From the NCBI GenBank assembly GCA_028869995.1, contig JAGWQN010000116.1, positions 32,549-96,548 of the forward strand: a stretch of DNA of 64,000 bases. Direction: 5' to 3'. This DNA comes from Rhodospirillales bacterium. GTDB lineage: Bacteria > Pseudomonadota > Alphaproteobacteria > Acetobacterales > Acetobacteraceae. The translations under genes were made by a program, and so were the position numbers. Each line of letters opens with the position of its first letter. The stretch's first letter is position 1. Under the pieces are notes generated by a model that saw only the letters and a program-made list of their open reading frames with translations, was not told the DNA's origin and searched no databases. Shown here in pieces: positions 49,226 through 61,857 of this stretch.

Positions 49226-50725
49226 CGCGAGCTCGGTGGTGGCGTCGAGACCCAGCGCCTCCGCCAGGCGGTCGAGCCGGCGGGTGACGCTCTCGCCGGC
49301 GAACACGCCGCTCCCTTCCGCGAGCCGCAGCTTGAGCGTCGCTCCCACCTCGAGCGCGGTGCCGCCGAGCAGGGCCGTGGTGCCCGCCGAGAGCGTGTAG
49401 GCGAGCCGCAGCGCCACGCCGAGGATGATCGCCCGGCGCAGCGCGTCGGGGCTCAGCAGCCCACGCGCAGGCGCCAGAAAGGCAGCGTCCGGCTCCGCCT
49501 CGTAGCGCAGGGCCAGCGTGGTGGCGAGAAAGGCGCGCGCATGATGGTCGAGGGCGATGCCAGGCTGGCGCAGGATACGCAGACAGGCCTGCTCGGCGCG
49601 GTATTCCGGGTGGTCGTGGCTGCCGATATCGCTCATCCAGCAGGCCACGGTGCGCAGGCGGCGCTGCTCGGCGCTCTCGGCGGCGAACAGCGGCGCGGTC
49701 CAGGTCACGAGCGCCGGCGGCAGCGCCGGGTCGCGGCCCAGCCGCAAGGCGTATTCGCGCCCGGCGGAGATCAGCGGGTCCTCGCGGCGGACGGCCTCCG
49801 GCACATGGGCCATGAACCAGCCTTCGCGCAGGCCGTTGGCGGAGAACACCACTCGCCGGGCGCCGGTGGCGCGCAACAGCCGGCGCAGCACGATCGCGGC
49901 ATAAGGCAGGTCGTCGATACGCCGGCGCGGCGCGCCGGCCATCCGTTCCAGCGTCCGCCGCCCGGCACCTGCGATCACGCCGGCGAGATCGCGGGCCTCG
50001 TCGCGCCCGATCGTATAATGATGAACCATGTTGAGCGGGTAGCGTGTCTGTGCGATGTGGATGCGCGCCAGCGCCCGCCAGGCGCCGCCGACGACGTAGA
50101 GATCGCGCCCCGCACCCGCGGCCAGCCAAGGCACCGTCGCCAGCTCCGCCTCGGCGAGCGCACGCGCGCGGGCCGGGTCGTCGCCGGCGCGCTCGGCCAG
50201 GCGGATGACGCCGATCGGCAGCGTCGCCGCCGCCGCGCTGCGCCCGGCATCGAGCCGGACGAGCTCGAGCGAGCCACCGCCGATATCGGCCAGAATGCCG
50301 TCGGCATTGGGAATGCCGCACAGAACGCCGGCGGCCGAAAGCGCCGCTTCCTCCTCGCCCGTCAGCACCCGGATCCGCGCCTCGGGGATCCGCTCGGCGA
50401 GGGTCGCAACGAAGTCCGGCCCGTTCCTCGCGTCGCGCACCGCCGAGGTGGCCAGCACCTCGAACGGCGCGGCGCCCATCGCCTCGGCGATGGCGCGGTA
50501 GCGGTTCATCACCGTCAGCGCCTGCGCCAGAGTGGCGGCATCCAGCCGCCCCGTGGTGGTGACGCCGCGGCCGAGACGCAGCACGGCCTTTTCGTTGAAG
50601 ATCGCGATGGGGTTGCGTCCCAACCCCTCGAACACCACCAGGCGGACCGAGTTGGATCCGAGATCGACGACAGCCGACCGGGACAGTCTGCGGGCCGGGG
50701 GCGAAGCGTCGGAAAAAAGCGGCAA
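49220..50725 (-). CDS. ppx: Exopolyphosphatase / guanosine pentaphosphatase
   Basis: Releases phosphate from polyphosphate ends; relatives also convert pppGpp. The protein has the ASKHA phosphate loops VVDLGSNSVRLVVFE at the N-terminus and LADIGGGSLELVRL near residue 140. TGEEEAALSAAGVL and a C-terminal HD-like region (DIGSHDHPEYRAEQA, HHARAFLATTLALRYE) follow. The start is uncertain. TTG at 50725, with GAGG five bases upstream, gives 501 residues. GTG at 50791 would overlap ppk1 by 59 bases and add residues unlike the family. It is downstream of ppk1. Confidence 0.93.
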   Translation of the reverse strand: MPLFSDASPPARRLSRSAVVDLGSNSVRLVVFEGLGRNPIAIFNEKAVLRLGRGVTTTGRLDAATLAQALTVMNRYRAIAEAMGAAPFEVLATSAVRDARNGPDFVATLAERIPEARIRVLTGEEEAALSAAGVLCGIPNADGILADIGGGSLELVRLDAGRSAAAATLPIGVIRLAERAGDDPARARALAEAELATVPWLAAGAGRDLYVVGGAWRALARIHIAQTRYPLNMVHHYTIGRDEARDLAGVIAGAGRRTLERMAGAPRRRIDDLPYAAIVLRRLLRATGARRVVFSANGLREGWFMAHVPEAVRREDPLISAGREYALRLGRDPALPPALVTWTAPLFAAESAEQRRLRTVACWMSDIGSHDHPEYRAEQACLRILRQPGIALDHHARAFLATTLALRYEAEPDAAFLAPARGLLSPDALRRAIILGVALRLAYTLSAGTTALLGGTALEVGATLKLRLAEGSGVFAGESVTRRLDRLAEALGLDATTELAA

Positions 50726-50732
50726 GGGCGCC

Positions 50733-52958
50733 TCAATCCTCGCTGGTTCGCACCGTCCGGCGCATGGTCTGCGGCGCCATCGCGTCGCCACGCAGCGCCG
50801 AGCCGCGGCCGGAGAGCGAAGGGTTGGTCATGAAATGCTCATGGGCGGAGAACCGCTTCTTGCCACCGGCATGCACCCGCCGCCATACCCCGTCGGCGCC
50901 GAGCTCCCATGACTGGGCGGTATCGCGCAGGTTGGTGACCATGATCTGGTCGAGCACCTGCGCGTGCACCGTCGGGTTGTGGATCGGCACCAGCGTCTCC
51001 ACCCGCCACTCCATGTTGCGCGCCATCCAGTCGGCGGAGGAGATGAACACCAGCGCCTGGCGCGAGGGCAGCGGCGCACCGTTGCCGAACACACAGATGC
51101 GCGAATGTTCGAGGAAGCGTCCAACGATCGACTTGACGTGGATGTTCTCGGACAGGCCCGGCACGCCCGGGCGCAGGCAGCACATGCCGCGGATCACGGC
51201 CTCGATCCTGACCCCGGCGCAGGAGGCTGCGTAGAGCCGGTCGATCAACGATTCGTCCACCAGTGAGTTCAGCTTGATCCAGATCGCGGCCGGCTGGCCC
51301 GCGCGGGCGAACTCGATCTCCTGGTCGATCAGCTCCATCAGCGTCGAGCGCGTGGTCAGCGGGCTGAAGGCCAGCGCATCCATCCGCTCGGGCCGGGCAT
51401 AGCCGGTCATATAGTTGAAAAGACGCGCTGAATCCCGCGTCAATGCCGGCTCGCAGGTGAAGAAACTGAGGTCCGTATAAATGCGCGCGGTAATCGGGTG
51501 ATAATTCCCGGTACCGAAATGCGCATAGGAGCGCAGGGTGCCGCCCTCGCGGCGCACCACGAGCGATAGTTTCGCATGCGTCTTGAGTTCGGTGAACCCG
51601 AAGACGACCTGCACGCCCGCCGCCTCGAGCTCGCGCGCAAGCCGGATATTCGCCTCCTCGTCGAAGCGCGCCCGCAACTCCACCATGGCGGTGACGGTCT
51701 TCCCCGCTTCCGCAGCCTCGATCAGCGCGCTGACGATCGGGCTGTCGCGGCTGGTGCGGTAGAGCGTCTGCTTGACCGCCACCACCGCCGGGTCGCGGGC
51801 CGCCTGGCGCAGGAACTGCACGACGACATCGAAACTCTCGAACGGGTGGTGGACGATGATGTCCTTGGCGCGGATCGCGGCGAAGCAGTCGCCGCCGAAG
51901 TCGCGGATGCGCTCGGGAAAGCGCGGCGTGTAGGGCGCGAAAAGCAGGTCCGGCCGGTCGTCGACGATCATCTGGCGCAGATCGACGAGGCCGAGCAGCC
52001 CCTCGGTCACGTTGGTCTGGTCGGGGGCGGCGCCCAGCGCGTCGGCGACCAGCTCGCGCAGTCCCTGCGGCATCGCGGCCGCGAGGGTGAGGTGGATCGC
52101 AACCCCGCGGCGGCGGCGCTTGAGCGCCGTCTCGTAGGAGCGGACGAGGTCCTCCGCCTCTTCCTCGAACTCCACATCGCTGTCGCGGATCAGCCGGAAC
52201 AGCCCCTCGCCCACCACGCTCGCCGCCGGGAACAGACGCGGCAGCGAGAGCGCGATCAGGTGCTCGAGGAGCAGGAAACGGATGCCACGCCTGTCCGCGG
52301 CGGCATCACCGCGCACCGGCAGGCGAATGAAGCGCTCGATCTGCGCCGGCAGGGGAATGAGGGCCGGCATCGGCGCGGTCTCGCCCTCGCGCACCAGCAG
52401 CAACGCCATCACCAGGCCGAAATTGGGCACGAACGGGAACGGATGCGCCGGATCGACGGCGAGCGGGGTCAGCACCGGGAAGACCCGCTCCATGAACCAC
52501 GCATCCAGCCAGGCGCGATCCTCGGCATCCAGCTCGCCGGGATCGACGACGCGGATGCCGGCGCCCGCAAGCTCCGTGCGCAGTTCGCCCCAGGCGCGCA
52601 GCTGCTCACCCAGCAGCTCCGCGATGCGCGCATCGACCGCGGCCAGTTGCTGCGGCGGCGTCAGCCCGTCCGGCGACACCGCGGCCACTCCCGCCTTCAC
52701 CTGCCCCAGCAGGCCGGCGACGCGAACGGAATAGAACTCGTCGAGGTTGGAGGCTGAGATGGAGACGAAGCGGAGCCGCTCCAGCAAGGGGTGACGGCGG
52801 TTCTCCGCCTCGGCGATCACGCGGGCGTTGAACGCAAGCCAGGACAACTCGCGGTTGATGAAACGCTGCGGCGAGCCGGCGTCGATCACGGAGTCCGGCT
52901 CGGACTGGAGATGATGTCCCAGCTTGGAAGTCTGGTACGATAGATCGGGGGCGTTCAT
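50733..52958 (-). CDS. ppk1: Polyphosphate kinase 1
   Basis: Makes long-chain polyphosphate from ATP at the membrane. The 741-residue protein has the N-terminal [16 protein letters not shown] and [10 protein letters not shown]. The autophosphorylated histidine is expected in the [15 protein letters not shown] block, and the second active-site histidine in [16 protein letters not shown]. The C-terminal phospholipase-D-like part includes [17 protein letters not shown]. The ATG at 52958 follows AGGAG; an ATG-equivalent 18 bases upstream is less likely. It precedes ppx and follows hdaA by 23 bases. Confidence 0.97.
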   Translation of the reverse strand: MNAPDLSYQTSKLGHHLQSEPDSVIDAGSPQRFINRELSWLAFNARVIAEAENRRHPLLERLRFVSISASNLDEFYSVRVAGLLGQVKAGVAAVSPDGLTPPQQLAAVDARIAELLGEQLRAWGELRTELAGAGIRVVDPGELDAEDRAWLDAWFMERVFPVLTPLAVDPAHPFPFVPNFGLVMALLLVREGETAPMPALIPLPAQIERFIRLPVRGDAAADRRGIRFLLLEHLIALSLPRLFPAASVVGEGLFRLIRDSDVEFEEEAEDLVRSYETALKRRRRGVAIHLTLAAAMPQGLRELVADALGAAPDQTNVTEGLLGLVDLRQMIVDDRPDLLFAPYTPRFPERIRDFGGDCFAAIRAKDIIVHHPFESFDVVVQFLRQAARDPAVVAVKQTLYRTSRDSPIVSALIEAAEAGKTVTAMVELRARFDEEANIRLARELEAAGVQVVFGFTELKTHAKLSLVVRREGGTLRSYAHFGTGNYHPITARIYTDLSFFTCEPALTRDSARLFNYMTGYARPERMDALAFSPLTTRSTLMELIDQEIEFARAGQPAAIWIKLNSLVDESLIDRLYAASCAGVRIEAVIRGMCCLRPGVPGLSENIHVKSIVGRFLEHSRICVFGNGAPLPSRQALVFISSADWMARNMEWRVETLVPIHNPTVHAQVLDQIMVTNLRDTAQSWELGADGVWRRVHAGGKKRFSAHEHFMTNPSLSGRGSALRGDAMAPQTMRRTVRTSED

Positions 52959-52981
52959 CCAGCGCTCCTGTACCAAGAAGT

Positions 52982-53719
52982 CTACAGGAAGGGCAGCCCG
53001 ATTGGGGAGGCTCGATCCGAGGCCACCGTCAAATCTTCATCGGCGTCAGGCCCGGCGCCCGGCGGGCCCTCCCCGGGGACCAGCTCCGCCAGGGCCGCAG
53101 CCGCCATCGTCCTCGTGACCCGGCGCCCCAGCGCCAGGCTCGCATGGTCGAGCCGGGCCGCCAGTTCGCGCAGCAGGCCGGGATCGCGCGGCGCGCGGCG
53201 CAGCAGCCAGACGCGCAGCGCCGGTGCCACGGCGAGATGGCGTTCATCGAGCAGGCGCGCGAACAGCGCCTCCAGCAGCGCGTCCTCGGGCGGGCCGATC
53301 CCGATCACCGAGCTGGCGCGCAGCCGGCTGGCAAGATCGGGCAGGGCGATACGCCAGCGCGACGGCGGCTCGCGTGCAGCAAGCAGCACGAGCTGCCCGC
53401 CCTCGGCGGCGGCGTTGAGGAGGTGGAACAGCGCCGCCTCGTCGATCAGATCGGCGTCATCCACGATAATCGGGGCCGGCGGCGCCGGACGGGCTGCGCC
53501 GCACCAGGGCACGCCGCCATGTCCCTCGGCCCAGATCGCCAGAAAGTGGCTCTTGCCGGTCGCCGGCCCGCCCCACAGCACCAGACGGCCGAACGACCAG
53601 CGCTCCGGGGCGGCAAGCCATTGCCGCGCCGCTTCGTTGGAGGGCATCTCGACCAGCGGCTCGCGCGCCAGGTCGGCGGCGGCCAGAGGTAGTGGCAGCA
53701 CGAGTTGTCGGGCCGTCAT
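52982..53719 (-). CDS. hdaA: DnaA-inactivating regulator HdaA
   Basis: Alphaproteobacterial Hda homologue that promotes DnaA-ATP hydrolysis with the sliding clamp after replication starts. The 245-residue AAA+-like protein carries the clamp-binding peptide QLVLPLP at residues 4-10. The P-loop is GGPATGKSH and the Walker B-like part is [11 protein letters not shown]. It overlaps the upstream PerM-type permease gene by ATGA and is followed by ppk1. The order perM-hdaA-ppk is shared with other alphaproteobacteria. Confidence 0.92.
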   Translation of the reverse strand: MTARQLVLPLPLAAADLAREPLVEMPSNEAARQWLAAPERWSFGRLVLWGGPATGKSHFLAIWAEGHGGVPWCGAARPAPPAPIIVDDADLIDEAALFHLLNAAAEGGQLVLLAAREPPSRWRIALPDLASRLRASSVIGIGPPEDALLEALFARLLDERHLAVAPALRVWLLRRAPRDPGLLRELAARLDHASLALGRRVTRTMAAAALAELVPGEGPPGAGPDADEDLTVASDRASPIGLPFL

Positions 53720-54819
53720 GCCCCACCCGCTCCCTCCGGCGGATCAAGGTAGAGCGGGCTGGCGAGATAGCGCCGCAACCAGAAGCGGCTCAGCACCCCG
53801 ATCACGGCGGAAACGGGGACCGCCAGCAGCACGCCGAGGAAGCCGAACGCCTCGCCACCCGCGAAGAGGGCGAAGATGACCCAGACCGCGTGCAGCTCGA
53901 CGCGGTCGCCCAGGAACCGCGGATAAATGAAATAGTTCTCGAACACCTGACCGAGCCCGAAGACGACCAGAATCCGGAAAACCCCGCCCCAGGTTCCCCA
54001 TTGGCCGGCGGCGAGGGCCAGCGACGAGACGAAGCCGGTGATGGTGCCGACATACGGCATGAAGGAGAGCGTACCCGTCGCCAGCCCGACGATCAGGCCG
54101 AGGTCGAGCCCCGCGAGGGTCAGCCCCGTCGCATAGAACGCCGCCAGCGCCAGGCAGCTCAGCGCCTGCCCGCGCAGCCAGGCCGAGAGAATCCGATCCA
54201 CCTCCCGTGCCTGGTCGCGCAGGATGCCGGCGTAGCGGTGCGGCAGCCAGGCATCGACGCTGGCGACGACTTTCGGCCAGTCACGCAGCAGGTAGAACGC
54301 GACGAGCGGTGTGACGACGACCAGCATGACGACGTTGAACAGCGCGACGCTGCCACCAATCAGCCGCGTGACCGCGCTGCCGATGAAGGCGAGCACCGTG
54401 CCTGCCTGGGCGCTCACCAGGTCGTGCAGCCTGGTGTTCACCACGCCGGGTCCGAGCTGGTGCTCGAGGCGGTTGATGGTGTCATTGGCGAGCTTTTCCA
54501 GCTGCCCGACATAGGCCGGAAGTCGGTGGAGCAGCAGGCCCAGCTGCGCCATCACCAGGGGGTAGAGCAGCAGCAGCGCCACCGAGCCGAGCAGAATCAA
54601 CCCCACGACCAGCAGCCCAGCGGCGTAGGGACGCCCAATGCCGACCCGCGTCATCCGCGTGGCCAGCGGATCGAGAAAATAAGCGACCACCGCCGCCGCG
54701 ACGAAGGGCAGCAGGACGGCCGAGAAAAGCCGCAGCGCCAGCCAAAGGACGACGAGCAGGGCCGCGAGGAAGGCCAAGCGCTGCGCGCGCGAGGCGCTGG
54801 TCGGTCGGCTCTCGCTCAT
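53716..54819 (-). CDS. AI-2E/PerM-family permease
   Basis: A 367-residue inner-membrane protein of the PerM/YdiK/TqsA family. There are about eight membrane segments: a pair near residues 15-50, one at 60-85, and a C-terminal group of five. Family sequence includes FVAAAVVAYFLDPLATRM and LVVFGLGQVFENYFIYPRFLGDRVELHAVWVIFALFAGGEAFGFLGVLLAVP (here in part). Some members export AI-2 or other small compounds; function here is unknown. It is coupled to hdaA and to the CDP-alcohol transferase by four-base overlaps. Confidence 0.92.
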   Translation of the reverse strand: MSESRPTSASRAQRLAFLAALLVVLWLALRLFSAVLLPFVAAAVVAYFLDPLATRMTRVGIGRPYAAGLLVVGLILLGSVALLLLYPLVMAQLGLLLHRLPAYVGQLEKLANDTINRLEHQLGPGVVNTRLHDLVSAQAGTVLAFIGSAVTRLIGGSVALFNVVMLVVVTPLVAFYLLRDWPKVVASVDAWLPHRYAGILRDQAREVDRILSAWLRGQALSCLALAAFYATGLTLAGLDLGLIVGLATGTLSFMPYVGTITGFVSSLALAAGQWGTWGGVFRILVVFGLGQVFENYFIYPRFLGDRVELHAVWVIFALFAGGEAFGFLGVLLAVPVSAVIGVLSRFWLRRYLASPLYLDPPEGAGGA

Positions 54820-55391
54820 CCCGCGCTCCCCCGGGCCACCTGCAGCGCGTAGGCGCCGCCCGAGGCCAGCGTGCTCGCCGCCACCAGCGCGGTCAGCACA
54901 TCGATCACCATGGGCGGCACCGCAACGCTGCCCGCGCGCAGCAGCGCCAGCGCGATCAGGCCGATCTGCAGGACCGTGTTGGCTTTGGAAAGCAACAGCG
55001 GCCGGATCTCCACCCGTTGGTCCAGCACCGTCAGCACCAGCACGCCCCCCACGATCATCACGTCACGAAAAACCACCAGCATCGCCAGCCAGTCCCGCAC
55101 CTCGCCGACCGCGGCCAGCGTCACATAAGCGGACACCACCAGAGCCTTGTCGGCGAGCGGGTCCAGCAGCATGCCGATCCGCGTCGGCCCCTCGCGGCGC
55201 GCCAGCCAGCCATCGATGCCATCGGAGATGCCGGCGCCGGCGAACAGCGCGAATGCGAGCAGGGAATGGCCATGCAGCACCAGCCACACCGTCGCGGGTA
55301 CCGCGCAGATCCGGGCCAGCGAGATGGCATTCGGTATCGTCAGGACGTCGGCGCGCACGGGTGGGGCGCCAATCCGGCTACCGTCGGGCAT
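54816..55391 (-). CDS. CDP-alcohol phosphatidyltransferase (PgsA-like)
   Basis: Membrane enzyme of the CDP-alcohol phosphatidyltransferase family, 191 residues, most like phosphatidylglycerophosphate synthase. It starts [16 protein letters not shown]. The catalytic motif [20 protein letters not shown] then AD has seven residues between AR and G, where eight or nine are usual. There are about five membrane helices. The ATG used is 36 codons inside a longer open frame whose extra part overlaps the purM promoter region. It could be a second cardiolipin or PG enzyme. Confidence 0.87.
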   Translation of the reverse strand: MPDGSRIGAPPVRADVLTIPNAISLARICAVPATVWLVLHGHSLLAFALFAGAGISDGIDGWLARREGPTRIGMLLDPLADKALVVSAYVTLAAVGEVRDWLAMLVVFRDVMIVGGVLVLTVLDQRVEIRPLLLSKANTVLQIGLIALALLRAGSVAVPPMVIDVLTALVAASTLASGGAYALQVARGSAG

Positions 55392-55488
55392 CGTCCCCCC
55401 GTCTCGCGGCAGCCGATGGGCAGGCCGGATGGCGCAACTGCTTCTCCTCGGTGGCGCTTTCGCTCGCGACCTTATACACGGCCCGATC

Positions 55489-56531
<1,043 letters not shown>

Positions 56532-56535
<4 letters not shown>

Positions 56536-57167
56536 AGCGGCGCGTCGGCGTTCTGATTTCGGGGCGGGGCTCCAACATGCTGGCGCTGGCCGAGGCCGCG
56601 CGCGACCCGGCCTACCCGGCCACGATCGCGGTCGTGATCTCGAACGATCCCACGGCGGCCGGCCTCGCGATCGCAGCGGCGCACGGCATCCCGACCCGCG
56701 CCATCCCGCACCGGGCGTTCGGCCGCGACCGCGCCGCGCACGAGGCCGCGATCGACGCCGCCCTCGCCGCCGAGGAGGTCGAGGTGGTGTGCCTCGCCGG
56801 CTACATGCGCCTGCTCACGCCTTTCCTGGTCGGCCGTTACGCGGGGCGGATGCTCAACATCCACCCCTCGCTGCTGCCGGTCTTCCCGGGGCTCAACACC
56901 CATGCGCGGGCGCTGGCGGCGGGCGTCAAGTTCCATGGCTGCACCGTGCACCTGGTCACCGAGGCGATGGACGAGGGCCCGATCCTGGCGCAGGCGGCGG
57001 TGCCGGTGCGGCCCGACGACGACGAGGCATCGCTGGCCGGGCGGGTGCTCGCCGAGGAGCACCGCCTCTACACCGCGGCCCTCGCGCGCTTCCTGAGCGG
57101 CGACGCGGGCCGCGTCCCCACCACGGCGCTGCACAACCCCTTGCCCGATCTGTTCGCAGCCCCCTAA
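56532..57167 (+). CDS. purN: Phosphoribosylglycinamide formyltransferase
   Basis: GAR transformylase, third step of purine synthesis, using 10-formyl-tetrahydrofolate. The 211-residue protein begins [19 protein letters not shown]. The catalytic set is in [21 protein letters not shown] (Asn, His) and [16 protein letters not shown] (Asp). It is co-translated with purM. About 30 bases later the small oxidase subunit gene starts. Confidence 0.97.
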
Positions 57168-57197
57168 AAACAACAGCAACGACAAGCGAGAGGGAAC

Positions 57198-57341
57198 ATG
57201 GCCGCCACGATGCAGCCCATCAGCGAGGACGCCTTCACCGCGGACCGGCAGCATTTCCTGCACGGTTTCGTGACCTTCGTGGCCAGCGCCGCGTCAATCG
57301 CCGCGCTGCTGCTGATCCTGATGGCGATTTTCCTGGTCTGA
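57198..57341 (+). CDS. aa3-type cytochrome c oxidase subunit IV (47 residues)
   Basis: A tiny gene with a GAGAGGGA ribosome site. The product has a short polar N-terminus (MAATMQPISEDAFTADR), then HFLHGFVTFVASAASIAALLL continuing into a single membrane helix (LILMAIFLV) at the C-terminus. This is the layout of the alphaproteobacterial subunit IV family (COX4_pro_2), one helix at the edge of the aa3 oxidase. The core oxidase genes are not in the window. Family call from pattern and length only. Confidence 0.75.
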   Translation: MAATMQPISEDAFTADRQHFLHGFVTFVASAASIAALLLILMAIFLV

Positions 57342-57377
57342 ACCCAGGCTCGGGACGCGACGGTCCCCCAAAGGCGA

Positions 57378-57406
57378 GCGGCGCCGGGGTTTCCCCACGG
57401 CGCCGC
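57378..57406. terminator. Bidirectional hairpin between oxidase subunit IV and katG
   Basis: GCGGCGCCG pairs with CGGCGCCGC (9 bp), with an inner GGG/CCC that can lengthen the stem. It lies between convergent genes, 36 bases after the small gene and 25 bases from the end of katG. No T-run. Confidence 0.55.
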
Positions 57407-57430
57407 CCTCGTGCGTCAGTCGCGCGCCAA

Positions 57431-59671
<2,241 letters not shown>

Positions 59672-59687
59672 TTAGCCTTGGCCGTCC

Positions 59688-59734
59688 ATCAGGTGAATTC
59701 GCTTTTGATGATCACTCGGATAAATTTACCTGAT
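59688..59734. promoter_or_regulatory. Inverted repeat between katG and oxyR (candidate OxyR operator)
   Basis: ATCAGGTGAATT (59688-59699) and AATTTACCTGAT (59723-59734) are reverse complements with one mismatch, separated by 23 bases. Inside lies TGAT-g-ATCA (59706-59714), so four half-site-like ATCA/TGAT elements run through the region, as expected for a tetrameric LysR-type regulator. The right arm overlaps the oxyR start codon, which would allow autorepression. Confidence 0.55.
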
Positions 59735-60638
59735 GTCGCAACCCACGCTCCGCCAGCTCCGCTATTTCGACGCTGTCGCCCGCCACAGCCATTTCGGCCG
59801 CGCCGCCGCAGCCTGCGCCATTTCCCAGCCGGCCCTGTCGATGCAGGTCAAGGAACTGGAGGAGGCGCTCGGCGCGGTCCTGGTGGAACGCGGCGCGCGC
59901 AAGGTGCGCCTTACCCGGTTCGGCGAGGAGGCGGCGCGGCGCGTGGGCGCGATCCTGCGTTCGGTGGACGAGCTCGGCGATCTCGCCCGCGCCTCGCATG
60001 ACCGTCTGTCCGGGCGGCTTCGCATCGGCATGATCCCCACCATCGCGCCCTACCTGCTGCCCTCCGTCATCGCCCGTCTCAACCGCACCCACCCACAGCT
60101 CGACATTCATGTCCGCGAGGCGCTCACGTCCCGGCTGATCGAAGAGCTGGCCGGCGGCAGGCTCGACACCGCGATCGTGGCGTTGCCCGTCTCCGAACCG
60201 GGGCTGACCGAAATCCCCCTCTTCACCGAGAATTTCCTGCTCGTTCGCCGGGCCGCAGATGGCGCGGCCCCCGTGCCGGGCCCCGAGGCGCTGCGGGAGA
60301 TGAGGCTGCTGCTGCTCGAGGAGGGACATTGCTTCCGCGACCAGGCCCTCGCCTTCTGCGACCTGCATGGCACTCAGCCGCGCGAGGTGCTCGATGCCAG
60401 CTCGCTCGCCACGCTGGTGCAGATGGTGGCCGCCGGACTCGGCGTGACGCTGATCCCGGAAATGGCGGCCGCGCTGGAGACGCGTGCAACCGGGGTCGCC
60501 GTCGCGCGCTTCCCCGACCCGCAGCCGGCGCGCACCGTGGGCATGGTCTGGCGCAAGGCGAGTCCCCTGGCCGGTCCCTTCCGCCACCTGTCGGAGTCGG
60601 TCGCAGAGGCCGCCCAGGCCGCCCGCCCCTGCAGCTGA
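59733..60638 (+). CDS. oxyR: Hydrogen-peroxide-sensing LysR-family regulator OxyR
   Basis: Redox-sensing transcription regulator. The 301-residue protein has a LysR helix-turn-helix at about residues 4-60 (QLRYFDAVARHSHFGRAAAA, QPALSMQVKELEEALG). In the effector domain, the sequence GHCFRDQALAFC places cysteines at 200 and 209, the spacing of the OxyR peroxide switch. The divergent katG neighbour supports the assignment over a generic LysR. The start ATG lies within an inverted repeat that may be its own operator. Confidence 0.95.
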   Translation: MSQPTLRQLRYFDAVARHSHFGRAAAACAISQPALSMQVKELEEALGAVLVERGARKVRLTRFGEEAARRVGAILRSVDELGDLARASHDRLSGRLRIGMIPTIAPYLLPSVIARLNRTHPQLDIHVREALTSRLIEELAGGRLDTAIVALPVSEPGLTEIPLFTENFLLVRRAADGAAPVPGPEALREMRLLLLEEGHCFRDQALAFCDLHGTQPREVLDASSLATLVQMVAAGLGVTLIPEMAAALETRATGVAVARFPDPQPARTVGMVWRKASPLAGPFRHLSESVAEAAQAARPCS

Positions 60639-60778
60639 ACCCCGAGCCTCAGCCTTTCCGGCTCCGGACGAAGGGACGCGGCCGAGAGCAACCACCGGCC
60701 TGGTTGAGGCTGCCCGGCCCAGCCAAGCCAAGCCGGAGATAAGCTGCTCTCAATTATATGTTTTCTAGAACAAGAAAT

Positions 60779-60804
60779 CCGCTCCGAAGAGTCCATCGGA
60801 GCGG
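60779..60804 (-). terminator. Terminator of the leftward lysC/deacylase group
   Basis: A perfect 9-bp stem (CCGCTCCGA/TCGGAGCGG) with an 8-base loop lies nine bases beyond the deacylase stop. Read leftward, it is followed by ATTTCTTGTT, a fair T-rich tail. Between it and oxyR (60639-60778) only an AT-rich patch is seen. Confidence 0.65.
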
Positions 60805-60812
60805 CTATGGCC

Positions 60813-61850
60813 CTAGGGCGCGGGAATATCCGTGCCGAGATGGAACAGGCAGTCCCCGCGCAGGGTACGGCCGGGCACGCGGCGCACCAGGACCAGCCCA
60901 TCGCGGGCGAAATGCTGCACCGAAGGCTCGCTGCCCGGCGTCTCGGGCGTATGGATGCGAGCGGCCGGCTGCCCGGCCTGAACCATCTCGCCCGGTTCGG
61001 CCAGCGGTTCGAAGATGCCGCTCTCGCGCGCATGCACGAAATAATCGTCACCACCGACCGCAACGTAGCGGGTGGCTCCGGGCACCGCGCGCGCAGCGGG
61101 GAGGATGCCCAGATGGGCCAGCAGGTTGACGACCCCGCGCTCCGCAATCGCGAGCCCGTCGCGGCTCAACGTGCCGGCGCCGCCGAGTTCGGAACCGAGC
61201 GTCGGTATCCCCAGCCGCTTCGCCGCGCCGGTGAGCGTGCGGTCCGCACCCGTCCCCTGCCCGCCCGCGGCGACATAGGCGAGCGGGGCCGCGAATGCCG
61301 CCAGCGCCGCCTTGGTCTTTGCGAATCGCGCCGCGTCGTCGTCGCGCTCGATGAGCGCGCACGGGACATACTCGAGCGAGGAGCCGCCGGAATGCAGATC
61401 GCACGCGAGGTCCGCGAGCGGCGCCAGCTGCTGCGTCACATAAGCCGCGATCTGTTGCGTCGGCGTCCCATCCGCATCGCCCGGGAAACTGCGGTTGAGG
61501 TTTCCCGCGTCGATCGGCGAGGTGCGCCGGCCCGCCATGGCGGCGGGGAAGTTCAGCATCGGCACAATGATGACCCGGCCGCGGATCTCGCGGGGGTCGA
61601 GCGTGCGGGCGAGGTTGGAGAGGGCGACCTGACCCTCGTACTCGTCGCCGTGCGTGCCGCCGGTGAACAGCGCCGTCGGCCCCGCGCCGTTGCGCACGAC
61701 GGTGATCGGGATCGGAATGAAGCCGTAGGCCGATTCATGGACGGAATGATAAAGCCGGACATAGCCGTGCTGCTTCCCGTCCCGTTCGAAATCGACCTCA
61801 GCCCGCAGCCGCGTCGGCTTGGTCACGTCCATGCCATCCCTCCCCGTCAT
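60813..61850 (-). CDS. Succinylglutamate desuccinylase/aspartoacylase-family deacylase
   Basis: A 345-residue zinc-dependent deacylase of the M14-like AstE/ASPA group. Zinc ligands and neighbours are in FTGGTHGDEYEGQVAL (His and Glu) and DLHSGGSSLEY (His). NLNRSFPGDADGTPTQ is the substrate-carboxylate region. The C-terminal part resembles a barrel-sandwich (ESGIFEPLAEPGEMVQAGQ). The layout is like DoeB of ectoine breakdown, but no other ectoine genes are present, so the substrate stays open. It starts seven bases after the upstream oxygenase gene. Confidence 0.88.
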   Translation of the reverse strand: MTGRDGMDVTKPTRLRAEVDFERDGKQHGYVRLYHSVHESAYGFIPIPITVVRNGAGPTALFTGGTHGDEYEGQVALSNLARTLDPREIRGRVIIVPMLNFPAAMAGRRTSPIDAGNLNRSFPGDADGTPTQQIAAYVTQQLAPLADLACDLHSGGSSLEYVPCALIERDDDAARFAKTKAALAAFAAPLAYVAAGGQGTGADRTLTGAAKRLGIPTLGSELGGAGTLSRDGLAIAERGVVNLLAHLGILPAARAVPGATRYVAVGGDDYFVHARESGIFEPLAEPGEMVQAGQPAARIHTPETPGSEPSVQHFARDGLVLVRRVPGRTLRGDCLFHLGTDIPAP

Positions 61851-61857
61851 CGCCGCC

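Noticed and set aside
60740..60778. AT-rich patch with TATAAT on the minus strand as a promoter
   Set aside because: No -35 element at proper spacing and no leftward gene that it could serve; more likely the tail region of the nearby terminator.
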